Below, piece by piece: positions 9,059 to 18,045 of a stretch of DNA of 64,000 bases. The notes below the pieces were generated by a model. It saw only the letters and a list, made by a program, of their open reading frames with translations. It ran no database searches and was not told the DNA's origin. Position numbers and translations under genes: made by a program. Source of the stretch: Alistipes sp. UBA934 (lineage in GTDB: Bacteria; Bacteroidota; Bacteroidia; Bacteroidales; Rikenellaceae); the NCBI GenBank assembly GCA_002293535.1, contig DBDK01000003.1:215228-279227 (forward strand), in the 5' to 3' direction. How positions within the stretch are numbered: the first letter of the stretch is position 1; every line of letters begins with the position of its first letter.

Positions 9059-9625
9059 CTACTTCTGTCTTTCGTAGTACTCGCGGGAGCGGGTATCGAC
9101 GCGAATTTTGTCACCCGTGTTGATGAACAGAGGCACTCGAACTGTAGCACCGGTATTCACCGTGGCTGGCTTGAGCGAGTTTGTCGAAGCGGTGTCGCCC
9201 TTGATACCCGGCTCTGTATAAGTCACTTCCATATCTACGATCGGAGGCAATTCGGCAGTCATCGGCATATCTTTGTCAGCGTGGTAGAGCACTTCAAGAA
9301 TTTGTCCATCTACCATCAGGTCGGCATTGTTTACCATATCGCGCGGAATAGTGATCTCCTCGAAAGTATCCGTATGCATCAGATGCAGACCCAGATCGTC
9401 CTCATAAGTAAACTGATAGGGACGGCGCTCGACACGTACGGGATCGATTTTAACACCCGACGAAAAAGTGTTGTCAATGGTGCGTCCGTTTTCAAGATTT
9501 TTAAGTTTTGTGCGCACGAATGCCGGGCCTTTCCCCGGTTTAACGTGTTGAAAATCAACGATCTGAAACGTCTTGCCATCCATCTCGATGCACATCCCGA
9601 TCTTTATATCCGCTGTAGTTGCCAT
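9059..9625 (-). CDS. efp: Translation elongation factor P
   Basis: Relieves ribosome stalling at polyproline. 188 residues from the ATG at 9625 (MATTADIKIG), the normal EF-P length; the 24 extra upstream codons run through the promoter and are rejected. A KOW-like N-terminal domain carries the loop KPGKGPAF with Lys32 at the position that is modified in many bacteria, followed by two OB domains ending TRSREYYERQK. No EF-P modification enzyme is visible nearby. A -7 box TACTTTTG lies 16 bases upstream of the start. A polyproline-rich TonB protein in this same window is an obvious client. Confidence 0.95.
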   Translation of the reverse strand: MATTADIKIGMCIEMDGKTFQIVDFQHVKPGKGPAFVRTKLKNLENGRTIDNTFSSGVKIDPVRVERRPYQFTYEDDLGLHLMHTDTFEEITIPRDMVNNADLMVDGQILEVLYHADKDMPMTAELPPIVDMEVTYTEPGIKGDTASTNSLKPATVNTGATVRVPLFINTGDKIRVDTRSREYYERQK

Positions 9626-9641
9626 ACGTAAAAATTTTTGA

Positions 9642-9649
9642 CAAAAGTA
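9642..9649 (-). promoter_or_regulatory. -7 promoter box of efp
   Basis: The minus strand reads TACTTTTG, an exact TAnnTTTG match, 16 bases before the efp ATG. The surrounding 9630-9687 stretch repeats TTTTGACA/TGTCAAAA several times and may bind a regulator. Confidence 0.6.
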
Positions 9650-9671
9650 GTCAAAAAATTTGACAATCGTG

Positions 9672-10229
9672 TCAAAAATTTTGACATTTCCACTCATAAC
9701 GCGGCCCGTCGATGTCCAATCGCATCAAAATTCGCTCCGTAATTGTGGCGCACAACTGGTCGATTGTTTCCGGGCGGGAATAGAAACTCGGCGAAGCAGG
9801 CATCACCACGGCTCCGGCTTGGGCAAGGGTAGTGAGGTTTCGCAGGTGAATGAGATTATAGGGAGATTCTCGTGGCACGACGATAAGTGGACGACCTTCT
9901 TTGAGCATAACATCGGCGGCGCGGGCAATAAGATCGCTGGAAACGCCGGCGGCAATGCGTCCCACGCAACCCATCGAGCAGGGCACCACGACCATAGCGT
10001 CCCACCGAGCCGAACCGGATGCCGGCGAGGCGAACATATCGTCGTTGGAGAAACGTTCGATGCGGGGATCTTCAGGAAAAGTAACGCCTTCCCACTCAGC
10101 AACCTCCACTCCGTGATGGCTCATAATCAGTCCGATACGCTTAACCTGACTGACTGCCAAAAACCCATCGAGCATCTGCCGCGCATAGACCGATCCGCTG
10201 GCCCCCGTGACTGCCAAAATTATTTTCAT
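9672..10229 (-). CDS. ubiX: Flavin prenyltransferase UbiX
   Basis: Attaches a dimethylallyl group to FMN to make the prenyl-FMN cofactor of UbiD-type decarboxylases. About 185 residues from the ATG at 10229, the usual family length. Motifs seen: TGASGSVYA near the N-terminus (FMN phosphate loop), VVPCSMGCVGRIAAGVSSDL, and VPRESPYNLIHLRN with the conserved Arg and Glu. No ubiD partner is in the window. It is divergent from the DUF4837 gene; both have a -7 box within a few bases of the start. The upstream in-frame extension is rejected because it covers the neighbouring gene. Confidence 0.93.
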   Translation of the reverse strand: MKIILAVTGASGSVYARQMLDGFLAVSQVKRIGLIMSHHGVEVAEWEGVTFPEDPRIERFSNDDMFASPASGSARWDAMVVVPCSMGCVGRIAAGVSSDLIARAADVMLKEGRPLIVVPRESPYNLIHLRNLTTLAQAGAVVMPASPSFYSRPETIDQLCATITERILMRLDIDGPRYEWKCQNF

Positions 10230-10234
10230 AAGTG

Positions 10235-10242
10235 CAAAGATA
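10235..10242 (-). promoter_or_regulatory. -7 promoter box of ubiX
   Basis: The minus strand reads TATCTTTG, exact match to TAnnTTTG, ending 5 bases before the ubiX ATG. A nearly leaderless mRNA is expected. Confidence 0.6.
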
Positions 10243-10247
10243 ATTAT

Positions 10248-10255
10248 TATATTTG
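10248..10255 (+). promoter_or_regulatory. -7 promoter box of the DUF4837 gene
   Basis: TATATTTG matches TAnnTTTG and ends 4 bases before the ATG at 10260. Only 5 bases separate it from the opposing ubiX box. Confidence 0.6.
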
Positions 10256-10259
10256 TCGT

Positions 10260-11249
10260 ATGAAACGGATTGTGTTTGTGTGCCTGCTCGCGCTGGTAGC
10301 GTGTGGCGGGGGGGCTGGAAATGGCAAGCGGCCGGAGTATAAACCCAATGCTCAGGGCGCTGCTTATGAGCTTGTTGTGGTTGCCGATCATAAAGAATGG
10401 GACGGTCCGGTGGGTGATACTCTGCGAGCGATGTTGGGTGCACGATTCCCGATGGTCAATCGCGAAGAGCCGATGTTCACAGTCCTGAGGGTACTGCCCG
10501 AAGGCTTCAAAAGACTTGTTCCGCGCCATCGCAATATTCTTATACTTAAGACTAATACTGCAGCTGTCGAACCTACGTTGGAGATGGTAAATGACATTTA
10601 TGCGGCTCCGCAGGTGGTGATTACCGTTACTGCTTCCGACGAGGCCTCGATGCTGAATCTGCTTGGCGAGCGGGCAAACGATATTATGCTGGTGCTGGAA
10701 AACGCCGAACAACAGCGCGATGTGGCGGATGCAAAAAGTCATACGCCTCCCGCCATCACAGAGCTCGTCCGGTCGAAATTTGGTATCGAGATGTCGATGG
10801 GCCCTGGATATATGGTGCGCAACGACGCTGATAACTTTTTGTGGTTATCTTACGAATTGCCCACTGCGAGCCAGGGAATTGTTATTTACAGCTATCCGTT
10901 CGAAGGCTCGACCGACCTTCAGAAGGAGAGTTTGTTGCGCCGACGCAACCAGTTTGTAGGTCTGATTCCGGGCGAAAATCCGGGCTCACATATGTCTACT
11001 AATGCTGATTATACGGAGCTGACCTACAAGAAGATAAATGATCGTCAGTGGGCTGAGATGCGCGGTTTTTGGGATGTCGAGGGTGATTTTATGGGTGGCC
11101 CTTACACTAACTATTCTACTCTGGATGCGGACAATGGGCGCATAATTTCGATCGACTTCTACGTCTATTCGCCCGATCCGCGACTCTCGCAGCGCAATTA
11201 CGTCAAGCAGTTAGAACATTACCTCTACACATTCTCGGCGAAGCTGTAA
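10260..11249 (+). CDS. DUF4837 family lipoprotein
   Basis: 329 residues. The N-terminus is a lipoprotein signal with lipobox LVAC followed by a Gly-rich stretch, so it should be a lipid-anchored periplasmic or outer-membrane protein. The rest matches the DUF4837 family of Bacteroidota (VVADHKEWDGPVGDTLRAML near residue 43), whose function is unknown. A much longer in-frame reading frame exists upstream, but it runs through the promoter and antisense to ubiX, so the ATG at 10260 just after the -7 box is chosen. The last 25 bases overlap the end of radC on the other strand. Confidence 0.85.
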   Translation: MKRIVFVCLLALVACGGGAGNGKRPEYKPNAQGAAYELVVVADHKEWDGPVGDTLRAMLGARFPMVNREEPMFTVLRVLPEGFKRLVPRHRNILILKTNTAAVEPTLEMVNDIYAAPQVVITVTASDEASMLNLLGERANDIMLVLENAEQQRDVADAKSHTPPAITELVRSKFGIEMSMGPGYMVRNDADNFLWLSYELPTASQGIVIYSYPFEGSTDLQKESLLRRRNQFVGLIPGENPGSHMSTNADYTELTYKKINDRQWAEMRGFWDVEGDFMGGPYTNYSTLDADNGRIISIDFYVYSPDPRLSQRNYVKQLEHYLYTFSAKL

Positions 11250-11887
11250 CTGCCGGAACGTGAGACTATTATGTGGTCGATTACGCTGATGTCGAACAGT
11301 GCGGCAGCAGCTCGGACGGTGTCGGTTATGGTCGTGTCGTCCGCGCTGGGTTGAGCAATGCCCGACGGATGGTTGTGCACTAAGATCAGCGAGCTGGCAA
11401 GCAATTCGACGGCCCGTTTGACGACCAATTTGTGATCTACAACCGTGCCTGCGATGCCGCCCTGACTCAGGCGCGCACGGTCGATAACCCTCCCGCCCGA
11501 AGTGAGATAAAGCACCCAAAACTCTTCGTGGGGAAGTTGGGCCAGCGGGGCGAAAATTCGCACGACATCCTCCTTGGAACTTATGATCTCGACCGTATTC
11601 GCTTTTTCAGCTGTGATTCTGCGGGCAAGTTCGGCTGCCGCAGCGATTGAAACGGCGCGAACGGTGCCACAACCTCCGGCGCGACGAATGCGTTGAACGT
11701 CAGCTATGGCCAATTCAGAAATTGTTCCAACGTCGATTAGGATTTTTTCGGCCAGCTGGACTGCCGACAAGGTCTCTGTTCCCTCGCGAATTATTACGGC
11801 CAAAAGCTCAGGGTCCGAAAGCTTTTCGGCTCCGGAAACGATGAGTTTTTCGCGAATTTCTTTGTCGGTTTTCACTTTAATCGGCAT
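11225..11887 (-). CDS. radC: RadC-family JAB domain protein
   Basis: 220 residues. An N-terminal helix-hairpin-helix region (about 20-95, LSDPELLAVIIREGT) precedes a JAB/MPN metalloprotease-like domain with the zinc motif LVHNHPSG and a downstream Asp (SADD). Despite the name, a DNA-repair role is not established for this family. It is last in the minus-strand run acpP-fabF-rnc-radC, 30 bases after rnc, and its 3' end overlaps the convergent DUF4837 gene by 25 bases. Confidence 0.9.
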   Translation of the reverse strand: MPIKVKTDKEIREKLIVSGAEKLSDPELLAVIIREGTETLSAVQLAEKILIDVGTISELAIADVQRIRRAGGCGTVRAVSIAAAAELARRITAEKANTVEIISSKEDVVRIFAPLAQLPHEEFWVLYLTSGGRVIDRARLSQGGIAGTVVDHKLVVKRAVELLASSLILVHNHPSGIAQPSADDTTITDTVRAAAALFDISVIDHIIVSRSGSYSFAENV

Positions 11888-11917
11888 TATTAGCCGGAGT
11901 AGCTTTCCCCTAAAGTC

Positions 11918-12685
11918 TTATTGTTGCACATCTTCCGAATAACTTATTTGGTCAATGCTATCCAAAAGCCAGTCGCCAGCCTCATCTGAAAAAGCGCTCC
12001 AGACGGTGCAAGCAGCGTGCTGCTCGGCCTGCTTTTTGGTTTCCCCGACGCCGTGACCGACCTCCATCCCATCGACAATAACCGCCGAACGAAAGACGGG
12101 CCGCTGAGAGGTGTAACGTGCATCGTGACCAGTCTCGAAACTGACTGACTGCCGGTTTTTTTGACACCACTCTATGAGGCGGCTCTTGTAGTCGGTTTCG
12201 GCGTGAATCAATTCGTCGAGATCCAAGTGCTTGCGAAACAGATGGTTAATAAGTATGCGATTTGTTCGGTCGTACCCCTGATCGAGGTATATTGCTCCGA
12301 TCATTGCTTCCAGCGCGTCGCCATTGATGTGTTTTTGGATAGCGCCGCCGGCCGTATGGCGGATGATGTGATGTGCGAGCCCGATATCTTCGGCTAACGT
12401 GTTGAGAGTTATACGATTGACGATTTTGGAGCGTAGGCGTGTAAGTTCACCCTCATCGGATTTTGGGAAAGCGATAAAAAGATAGTCCGAGGTGATGGCT
12501 TCGAGGATCGCATCGCCCAGGTACTCAAGTCGTTCGTTGTTCAGATGGGTTCCGTCGGGTAGGTAAACCGATGCGGAGCGGTGCATTAGGGCCAGCTTGT
12601 AAAGCTCGATATTGCGAGCCCGGATTCCGAAAATCTGCCGCACGAGACGGTAAAATTCCTTGTCGCGGCCCCAGCAGAAAAACAT
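11918..12685 (-). CDS. rnc: Ribonuclease III
   Basis: Double-strand-specific endoribonuclease for rRNA and mRNA processing. 255 residues: an RNase III domain with the signature NERLEYLGDAILE (metal-binding acidic residues), a second acidic site DALEAMIGAIYLDQG, then a C-terminal dsRNA-binding domain from about residue 170. It starts one base after the fabF stop, an association of fatty acid synthesis and rnc seen in many Bacteroidota. The last roughly 25 residues past the dsRNA-binding domain look unconserved. Confidence 0.95.
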   Translation of the reverse strand: MFFCWGRDKEFYRLVRQIFGIRARNIELYKLALMHRSASVYLPDGTHLNNERLEYLGDAILEAITSDYLFIAFPKSDEGELTRLRSKIVNRITLNTLAEDIGLAHHIIRHTAGGAIQKHINGDALEAMIGAIYLDQGYDRTNRILINHLFRKHLDLDELIHAETDYKSRLIEWCQKNRQSVSFETGHDARYTSQRPVFRSAVIVDGMEVGHGVGETKKQAEQHAACTVWSAFSDEAGDWLLDSIDQISYSEDVQQ

Positions 12686-12686
12686 T

Positions 12687-13934
12687 TTAGATTTTCTTGA
12701 AGATCACCGACGAGTTGTGGCCTCCGAAGCCGAAAGTGTTGCTCATCGCATAACGTACGTCGCGCTTTTGAGCTTTGTTCGGTGTAAGGTTGAGCTTGGG
12801 GTCGATGGCCGGATCGAGGTTTGCAAGGTTGATGGTAGGCGGTATGATACCTTCTGTAAGAGCCATTATCGCGGCTTGAGCTTCGATTGCACCGGCGGCA
12901 CCCAGCAGGTGGCCGGTCATAGATTTTGTGGCCGAGATGTTCAATTTGTAGGCGTTTTCGCCAAAGAGTTTTTGGATGGCCATCAATTCAGGCAGGTCGC
13001 CCGCGGGGGTCGATGTGCCGTGAACATTGATATAGTCGATGTCGTTGGTGGTGACGCCTGCATCCTGCATCGCCATTCGCATCGCCAACATCGCCCCCTT
13101 GCCTTCGGGGTGGGGTGCGGCATAGTGGTAGGCATCGCCGCTGATGCCGCCGCCGACAAGTTCGGCGTAAGTTTTCGCTCCACGCGCCTTAGCGTGCTCG
13201 TACTCTTCAAGAATCAGTGCTCCGGCACCTTCGCCGATAACAAAGCCGTCGCGGTCCACATCGAAAGGTCTGGAGGCGGTTTTGGGGTCGTCATTTCGGG
13301 TGGAAAGGGCTTGCATAGAGTTGAAACCACCCACGGCGGGTTCGTTCACTCCGGCTTCCGAGCCGCCGGTGATCATAATGTCGGCCACACCTTTGCGAAT
13401 CCAGTTGAACGAGTCAATCAGTGCGTGGTTAGCCGAGGCACACGCCGAAACGGTGCAATAGTTAGGTCCCATAAAGCCGTATTTCATCGAGATGTAGCCG
13501 GCTGCAATGTCGGGGATCATCATCGTGATGAAAAACGGAGAGAAGCGCGGGGTTCCGTCGCCTGCGGCAAAGTTTTTCGTCTCCTCGAAGAACGATTTGA
13601 GGCCTCCGATTCCGGAGGCCCAAATCACTCCTGCCTTTTCTACATCGATCTTTTCCACGTCAAGGCCCGAATCATCCATCGCTTGGGCGGCGGCTACAAG
13701 GGCGAACTGAGTGAAAAGGTCGTAGCGACGTACCTCTTTTCTTTCGAAATGGTCGGCACCGTCGTAATTTTTGACTTCGCAGGCAAAGCGGGTCTTGAAT
13801 TTTTCGGCATCGAAGCGCGTAATGGGGCCTGCGCCGCTCACGCCGTTCTGCAAATTACGAAAGTATTCGCCAATCGTATTGCCGAGCGGGTTCAGCGTTC
13901 CCAAACCCGTTACTACAACTCTTCTTTCTGCCAT
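12687..13934 (-). CDS. fabF: 3-oxoacyl-ACP synthase II
   Basis: Elongating condensing enzyme of type II fatty acid synthesis. 415 residues with the complete Cys-His-His triad: nucleophile in TVSACASANHAL, first His in NVHGTSTPAGD, second His in SMTGHLLGAAG. The C-terminus NTFGFGGHNSSVIF is typical. It lies 12 bases after acpP, which supplies its substrate carrier, and one base before rnc. A 471-codon open frame on the opposite strand is a shadow of this gene. Confidence 0.97.
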   Translation of the reverse strand: MAERRVVVTGLGTLNPLGNTIGEYFRNLQNGVSGAGPITRFDAEKFKTRFACEVKNYDGADHFERKEVRRYDLFTQFALVAAAQAMDDSGLDVEKIDVEKAGVIWASGIGGLKSFFEETKNFAAGDGTPRFSPFFITMMIPDIAAGYISMKYGFMGPNYCTVSACASANHALIDSFNWIRKGVADIMITGGSEAGVNEPAVGGFNSMQALSTRNDDPKTASRPFDVDRDGFVIGEGAGALILEEYEHAKARGAKTYAELVGGGISGDAYHYAAPHPEGKGAMLAMRMAMQDAGVTTNDIDYINVHGTSTPAGDLPELMAIQKLFGENAYKLNISATKSMTGHLLGAAGAIEAQAAIMALTEGIIPPTINLANLDPAIDPKLNLTPNKAQKRDVRYAMSNTFGFGGHNSSVIFKKI

Positions 13935-13946
13935 CTTGATGATTTA

Positions 13947-14183
13947 TTACTTGGTTTTCTCTTCGATATAAGAGATTGCATCGCCTACGGTGGTGATTTT
14001 TTCGGCATCTTCGTCGGGAATCTGGATCGAGAATTCCTTTTCAAACTCCATAATAAGTTCTACGGTATCCAGTGAATCTGCGCCGAGATCATTGGTGAAG
14101 CTCGCTGCGGGCACGATTTCCGCTGCATCGACCGCGAGTTTGTTCTTGATAATTTCGACGACTTTTGAAGAGACGTTAGACAT
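13947..14183 (-). CDS. acpP: Acyl carrier protein
   Basis: 78-residue acidic four-helix carrier of acyl chains. The phosphopantetheine attachment serine is Ser37 in [12 protein letters not shown]. The start at 14183 ([10 protein letters not shown]) gives the normal length; eight extra upstream codons belong to the leader. The -7 box at 14228-14235 leaves a leader of about 40 bases. It is the first gene of the acpP-fabF-rnc-radC run and is divergent from purN. Confidence 0.97.
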   Translation of the reverse strand: MSNVSSKVVEIIKNKLAVDAAEIVPAASFTNDLGADSLDTVELIMEFEKEFSIQIPDEDAEKITTVGDAISYIEEKTK

Positions 14184-14227
14184 AATTGTTAAGTTTTGGT
14201 TAAACAATAGTTTACTAAAATTTGGGG

Positions 14228-14235
14228 CAAAGATA
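14228..14235 (-). promoter_or_regulatory. -7 promoter box of the acpP operon
   Basis: The minus strand reads TATCTTTG, an exact TAnnTTTG match 44 bases upstream of the acpP ATG. Confidence 0.6.
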
Positions 14236-14247
14236 ACACATTTTTAT

Positions 14248-14255
14248 TACTTTTG
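14248..14255 (+). promoter_or_regulatory. -7 promoter box of purN
   Basis: TACTTTTG matches TAnnTTTG, 31 bases upstream of the purN ATG and 12 bases from the opposing acpP box. Confidence 0.55.
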
Positions 14256-14286
14256 ACACTTGAAATGTTTTTTTGAGAACATACCT

Positions 14287-14859
14287 ATGACACGCATCGG
14301 GATACTTGCTTCGGGCTCAGGCACTAACGCCGAAAAAATCATCGAACATTTTGCCAGCTCGGATATAGGGCGGGTTGTTTTTTTGGCTTCGGACAACCCT
14401 TCGGCTTTCGCTCTTGAGCGGGCGCGACGTCACGGAGTTCCCACTGCGGTGTTTTCTCGCGCCGAATTTACAAATGGGGAGGCACCTCTTGCTGCTTTGA
14501 AAGCTGCGGGGGTGGACTATCTTGTGCTGGCGGGATTTTTGAGGCTGGTTCCGGCTAATATTTTGGCCGCTTTTCCCGATCGTGTTGTCAATATTCACCC
14601 TGCATTACTGCCGACTTATGGCGGTAAGGGGATGTATGGGGATCACGTTCACAGGGCGGTTATTGCGGCGGGCGAGAAGGAATCGGGCATCACGATCCAT
14701 CGTGTGAATGAAAAATATGACGAGGGGGATATCGTTGCTCAGTTCCGTTGCCCCGTCTCTGCCGAAGATACTTCCGACACCCTCGCCGCAAAAATCCACG
14801 AGCTGGAGCACCGCCACTTTCCGGAAACCATTGAACAAGATATATTGAGAATAGTATGA
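14287..14859 (+). CDS. purN: Phosphoribosylglycinamide formyltransferase
   Basis: Transfers a formyl group from 10-formyl-THF to GAR in purine synthesis. 190 residues from the ATG at 14287 (MTRIGILASGSGTN, phosphate-binding loop). Catalytic region: NIHPALLPTYGGKG with the active-site Asn and His, and the conserved Asp in NEKYDEGDIVAQ. An upstream in-frame ATG at 14260 would lie almost on the -7 box and is less likely. The stop overlaps the next ATG (ATGA). Confidence 0.94.
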   Translation: MTRIGILASGSGTNAEKIIEHFASSDIGRVVFLASDNPSAFALERARRHGVPTAVFSRAEFTNGEAPLAALKAAGVDYLVLAGFLRLVPANILAAFPDRVVNIHPALLPTYGGKGMYGDHVHRAVIAAGEKESGITIHRVNEKYDEGDIVAQFRCPVSAEDTSDTLAAKIHELEHRHFPETIEQDILRIV

Positions 14860-15704
14860 AAACATTTTGGATAATCTTATTCTGCACCGTTTTGCCGCTT
14901 GCGAGTTCAGCGCAGGAACGGATTTCGGGCCATACCTGTAACGCGCAAACCGGAGAGATTTTGCCCTATGCGACGGTTGTTGTCAAAGGACGGAGCGCAG
15001 GTACAATTTCGGACAGGGACGGCTTGTTCGAGCTGACTGCTTCGCCGGCTGACACTATTTTATTCTCACACGTAGGGTTCCGCAGCGCGGTGCGCACGTT
15101 CGCCGAACTCGCCGAGGGTGGCCAAAAGGTTTTTCTCGAACCCGGTGAATATGAGATAGAAGAGATCGTTGTGACCAACCGGAAAACTCGCGAGGTGAAG
15201 CTGGGGCATAGCTCCGGCGGAGTTCGTACGTTCGCCGCTCCGTTCTTTATGTCTCACGAGATCACGAAAGGCGATCGCGTAGGAAAAGAACTCGGAACCG
15301 TAATAAACATCAAGCACGACACCAGGATACTGTCTCTCGGTATGTTGATCTCGTTCAATAAATATGAATCGGCAAAATTCAGGGTGTCGTTCTATGCTAT
15401 GGATGGCGAAACACCCGGCGAATTGGTTGTTAATGAAAATATTACGTTTGAACTGAAAGATGGTGCCAGAGATTGGTTCGAGCTCGACCTCACTCCGTAT
15501 AACATTTGGCTGGACGGCGGACAGGAGGTGCTTGTTACGCTGACACTGCTCGACGAAAAGGGGGCCGAAGGACCTAATATGTTCTCTGTGAACGCAGCTC
15601 TGATGTCGGGGAAGGGTATATTCAAAAGAGATGTCGGCGATCGGGAATGGGAGAGAATAGGCGGCACGATGACTCTGTTTTTGAATGGTAGAATTTATCT
15701 GTAA
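14856..15704 (+). CDS. Secreted CarboxypepD_reg-like domain protein
   Basis: 282 residues. A signal peptide (MKTFWIILFCTVLPLASSAQ) is followed by a CarboxypepD_reg-like beta-sandwich at about 22-110 (ISGHTCNAQTGEILPYATVV), the plug-preceding domain common in Bacteroidota outer-membrane proteins. The remaining 170 residues do not form a TonB-dependent barrel and show no family I recognise; they look like a second beta-rich domain. It is coupled to purN by an ATGA overlap and followed 5 bases later by pepE. The role is unknown and a cell-envelope location is likely. Confidence 0.75.
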   Translation: MKTFWIILFCTVLPLASSAQERISGHTCNAQTGEILPYATVVVKGRSAGTISDRDGLFELTASPADTILFSHVGFRSAVRTFAELAEGGQKVFLEPGEYEIEEIVVTNRKTREVKLGHSSGGVRTFAAPFFMSHEITKGDRVGKELGTVINIKHDTRILSLGMLISFNKYESAKFRVSFYAMDGETPGELVVNENITFELKDGARDWFELDLTPYNIWLDGGQEVLVTLTLLDEKGAEGPNMFSVNAALMSGKGIFKRDVGDREWERIGGTMTLFLNGRIYL

Positions 15705-15709
15705 AAAAT

Positions 15710-16435
15710 ATGAAACTTCTTCTGATCTCCAACTCGACGACGGCCGGCCAGCCCTATTTGCAATGGCCGATAGAACACATTCGAGAATTCTTGAACCGAG
15801 GGCGAGACGGTGCCCAGAGGGTACGCTCGGTGGCATTCGTGCCTTACGCGGCAGTGAAGTTCTCCTATGACGAATATGAAGGTAAGGTGCAAAAAGCTTT
15901 CGATTCGCTGGGTGTGGAGGTACGTTCGGTGCACCGCTTGGCGGACCCGGTGGCGGCGATTCGTGAGGCGGAAGCGGTGTGCGTGGGGGGCGGAAACACT
16001 TTTGCGCTACTGAAAAAGATGCAGGAACAGGGGCTTGTGGAGGCTATTCGTAAAGCGGTTGAGCACGGTGTGCCTTACGTGGGCTGGAGCGCAGGAAGCA
16101 ACGTGTGCTGTCCCACGATCCGAACAACCAACGATATGCCGATCGTCGAGCCTGAGTCGTTCGAGGCGGTAGGAGCGGTGCCTTTTCAGATAAATCCGCA
16201 CTACCTGGACGCCCACCCCGATGGCCACGCAGGCGAAACGCGCGAACAACGCATCGAAGAATTTCTTGTGGCCAACCCCGGAGTCTACGTTGCCGGACTG
16301 CGTGAGGGGTGTCTGTTGCGTGTTGAGGGTAGGAAGCTTGAACTGATTGGAGGGCGGCCTTTGCGCGTTTTCCGTGCGGGCGATGTTCCGCGTGAAATTT
16401 CTGCCGGCGAAGATATGTCGTTTCTATGGGGCTGA
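15710..16435 (+). CDS. pepE: Dipeptidase E (peptidase S51)
   Basis: Cytoplasmic serine peptidase that cleaves Asp-X dipeptides. 241 residues; the nucleophile elbow GWSAGS places Ser127, preceded by VCVGGGNTFALLKK, and QINPHYLDAHPDGH supplies the His region. There is no signal peptide. Its last ten bases overlap the start of yraN in another frame. Confidence 0.9.
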   Translation: MKLLLISNSTTAGQPYLQWPIEHIREFLNRGRDGAQRVRSVAFVPYAAVKFSYDEYEGKVQKAFDSLGVEVRSVHRLADPVAAIREAEAVCVGGGNTFALLKKMQEQGLVEAIRKAVEHGVPYVGWSAGSNVCCPTIRTTNDMPIVEPESFEAVGAVPFQINPHYLDAHPDGHAGETREQRIEEFLVANPGVYVAGLREGCLLRVEGRKLELIGGRPLRVFRAGDVPREISAGEDMSFLWG

Positions 16436-16782
16436 CACAAAAAATAGGCACGGCCGGCGAGGATGCTGCGGCGGAGTGGTTGCAGGGAGAGGGATTCGAG
16501 GTCATAGAGAGGAACTGGCGAAACGGGCCTTACGAGATAGACATCGTGGCTGTGTGCGGAGAGGTGCTCCATTTTGTGGAAGTCAAGACGCGTGATGAAG
16601 ATGGATTTCAGTCGCCCGAAGATGCTATGACCGCTGCTAAGCAGCGGTCGTTTCGCCACGCTGTGAGGGATTATCTCGCGTTGCATCCCTCGGAACTGGA
16701 GCCTCAACTCGATCTTGTTGCGGTGAACAGCACGACAGGAGAGGTGCGATATATTCCTTTCGCCGTTATTTCTCGCTGGTAG
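16426..16782 (+). CDS. yraN: YraN/UPF0102 nuclease-fold protein
   Basis: 118 residues. The N-terminal GTAGEDAAAEWL and the PD-(D/E)xK-like core (YEIDIVAVCG then FVEVKTR) match UPF0102, a family with a nuclease fold and unclear role. The start overlaps pepE by ten bases, and its stop abuts the stop of proA with no gap, so these convergent genes leave no space for a terminator. Confidence 0.88.
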   Translation: MGLTQKIGTAGEDAAAEWLQGEGFEVIERNWRNGPYEIDIVAVCGEVLHFVEVKTRDEDGFQSPEDAMTAAKQRSFRHAVRDYLALHPSELEPQLDLVAVNSTTGEVRYIPFAVISRW

Positions 16783-18045
16783 TTAATACCGGACTTGTCC
16801 GTCACCGCGGATGATATATTTATAGGTGGTGAGTTCGGGAAGCGCCATAGGACCGCGGGCGTGGAGTTTCTGGGTGCTGATACCGATCTCGGCGCCGAAT
16901 CCGAACTGAGCCCCATCTGTGAAGGCAGTGGAAACATTAGTGTAAACGCACGCCGCATCGACCCGCGCAGCGAACTCCTCGGCGGTTGCAGAATTTTCGG
17001 TAACGATAGCCTCGCTGTGGCGCGACGAATAACGCGAGATGTGCCCCAGAGCCTCATCCAACGAATCGACGACCCGAACGGACATCTTGTAATCCAAAAA
17101 CTCCGTGCCGAAACTTTCAGGGGTCGTGTGGGCGAGAAAGGGGTAAGGTTCGTCGGAAGTTGAGGAATGGTCAGCGCCGGATAGAGCGGCGTGGGAGCGC
17201 GGATCGGCGTAAATAGTGACGTTTTGAGTAGCGAGCGGAGCACACAAAGCAGGCAGGTCGGCCAGACGGGAAGAGTGGATCAGCAGCGTGTCGAGCGCAT
17301 TGCAAACACTCACGCGGCGGGTTTTGGCGTTGAAAACGATCGCCGCACCCTTGGCGAGATCGCCCTCGGAATCGAAATATGTGTGGCAGATGCCGGCGCC
17401 GGTTTCGATAATCGGCACGCGCGAATGGTCTCTGACATAGTCGATCAGAGCAGACGAGCCACGCGGAATAACCACATCTACCAGGCCCACGGCATTAAGG
17501 AGCTCTTCGGTCGCCTCGCGCTCGGCAGGCAACAGGGTCACTACATCGGGATTCAGCCCCTCGGCGGCGATCACGTCGCGCAACAGGCCCACGATCGCTT
17601 CGTTAGAGTGGCGAGCATCGCTACCACCCTTCAAAAGGCAGGCATTGGAGCTCTTGAAACAGAGCGCGAAGACGTCGAAACTGACATTGGGTCGCGCTTC
17701 ATAGATTACGCCCACTATCCCGAACGGTACCCTAACCTTGCTGATAATCATTCCGTTTGGCCGAGTCGTTTGGGAAAGCACTTCGCCAACGGGAGAGGGC
17801 AGAGCGGCAACGTTACGAATATCCTCTGCGATGGCCTCGATGCGTTGGGGAGTGAGCAACAGTCGATCGCGCATAGGATTAGACGGCTCCATTTGCGCGA
17901 GATCGTGTTCGTTGGCAGCTAAAATCTCGCCGGAGCGTCGTACGGTTTCTTCCGCAACGCGTAATAAAACTCGGTTGAGCATCGCCTCGTCCAAAAGCGC
18001 CAACTCCTGCGAAGCGCGGCGGGCCCGCTCGAAGATCGTCCTCAT
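16783..18045 (-). CDS. proA: Gamma-glutamyl phosphate reductase
   Basis: NADPH-dependent reduction of glutamyl-5-phosphate to the semialdehyde, second step of proline synthesis. 420 residues of the aldehyde dehydrogenase superfamily; catalytic Cys in [13 protein letters not shown], preceded by [12 protein letters not shown]. The start overlaps the proB stop (ATGA), and proA is the last gene of a complete proC-proB-proA operon. Confidence 0.95.
   Translation of the reverse strand: MRTIFERARRASQELALLDEAMLNRVLLRVAEETVRRSGEILAANEHDLAQMEPSNPMRDRLLLTPQRIEAIAEDIRNVAALPSPVGEVLSQTTRPNGMIISKVRVPFGIVGVIYEARPNVSFDVFALCFKSSNACLLKGGSDARHSNEAIVGLLRDVIAAEGLNPDVVTLLPAEREATEELLNAVGLVDVVIPRGSSALIDYVRDHSRVPIIETGAGICHTYFDSEGDLAKGAAIVFNAKTRRVSVCNALDTLLIHSSRLADLPALCAPLATQNVTIYADPRSHAALSGADHSSTSDEPYPFLAHTTPESFGTEFLDYKMSVRVVDSLDEALGHISRYSSRHSEAIVTENSATAEEFAARVDAACVYTNVSTAFTDGAQFGFGAEIGISTQKLHARGPMALPELTTYKYIIRGDGQVRY

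Noticed and set aside
9660..10259. Possible 200-residue N-terminal extension of the DUF4837 lipoprotein
   Set aside because: It runs antisense through all of ubiX and through the -7 box, and it would bury the lipoprotein signal peptide.
11890..11905. TTAGCCGGAGTAGC between radC and rnc as a degenerate repeat copy
   Set aside because: Only the first seven bases match the consensus and no stem forms.
12660..14075. 471-codon plus-strand open frame opposite fabF
   Set aside because: It is the antisense shadow of a strongly supported fabF gene; the translation is Gly/Val/Arg-rich with no domain pattern, and it crosses the fabF-acpP junction.
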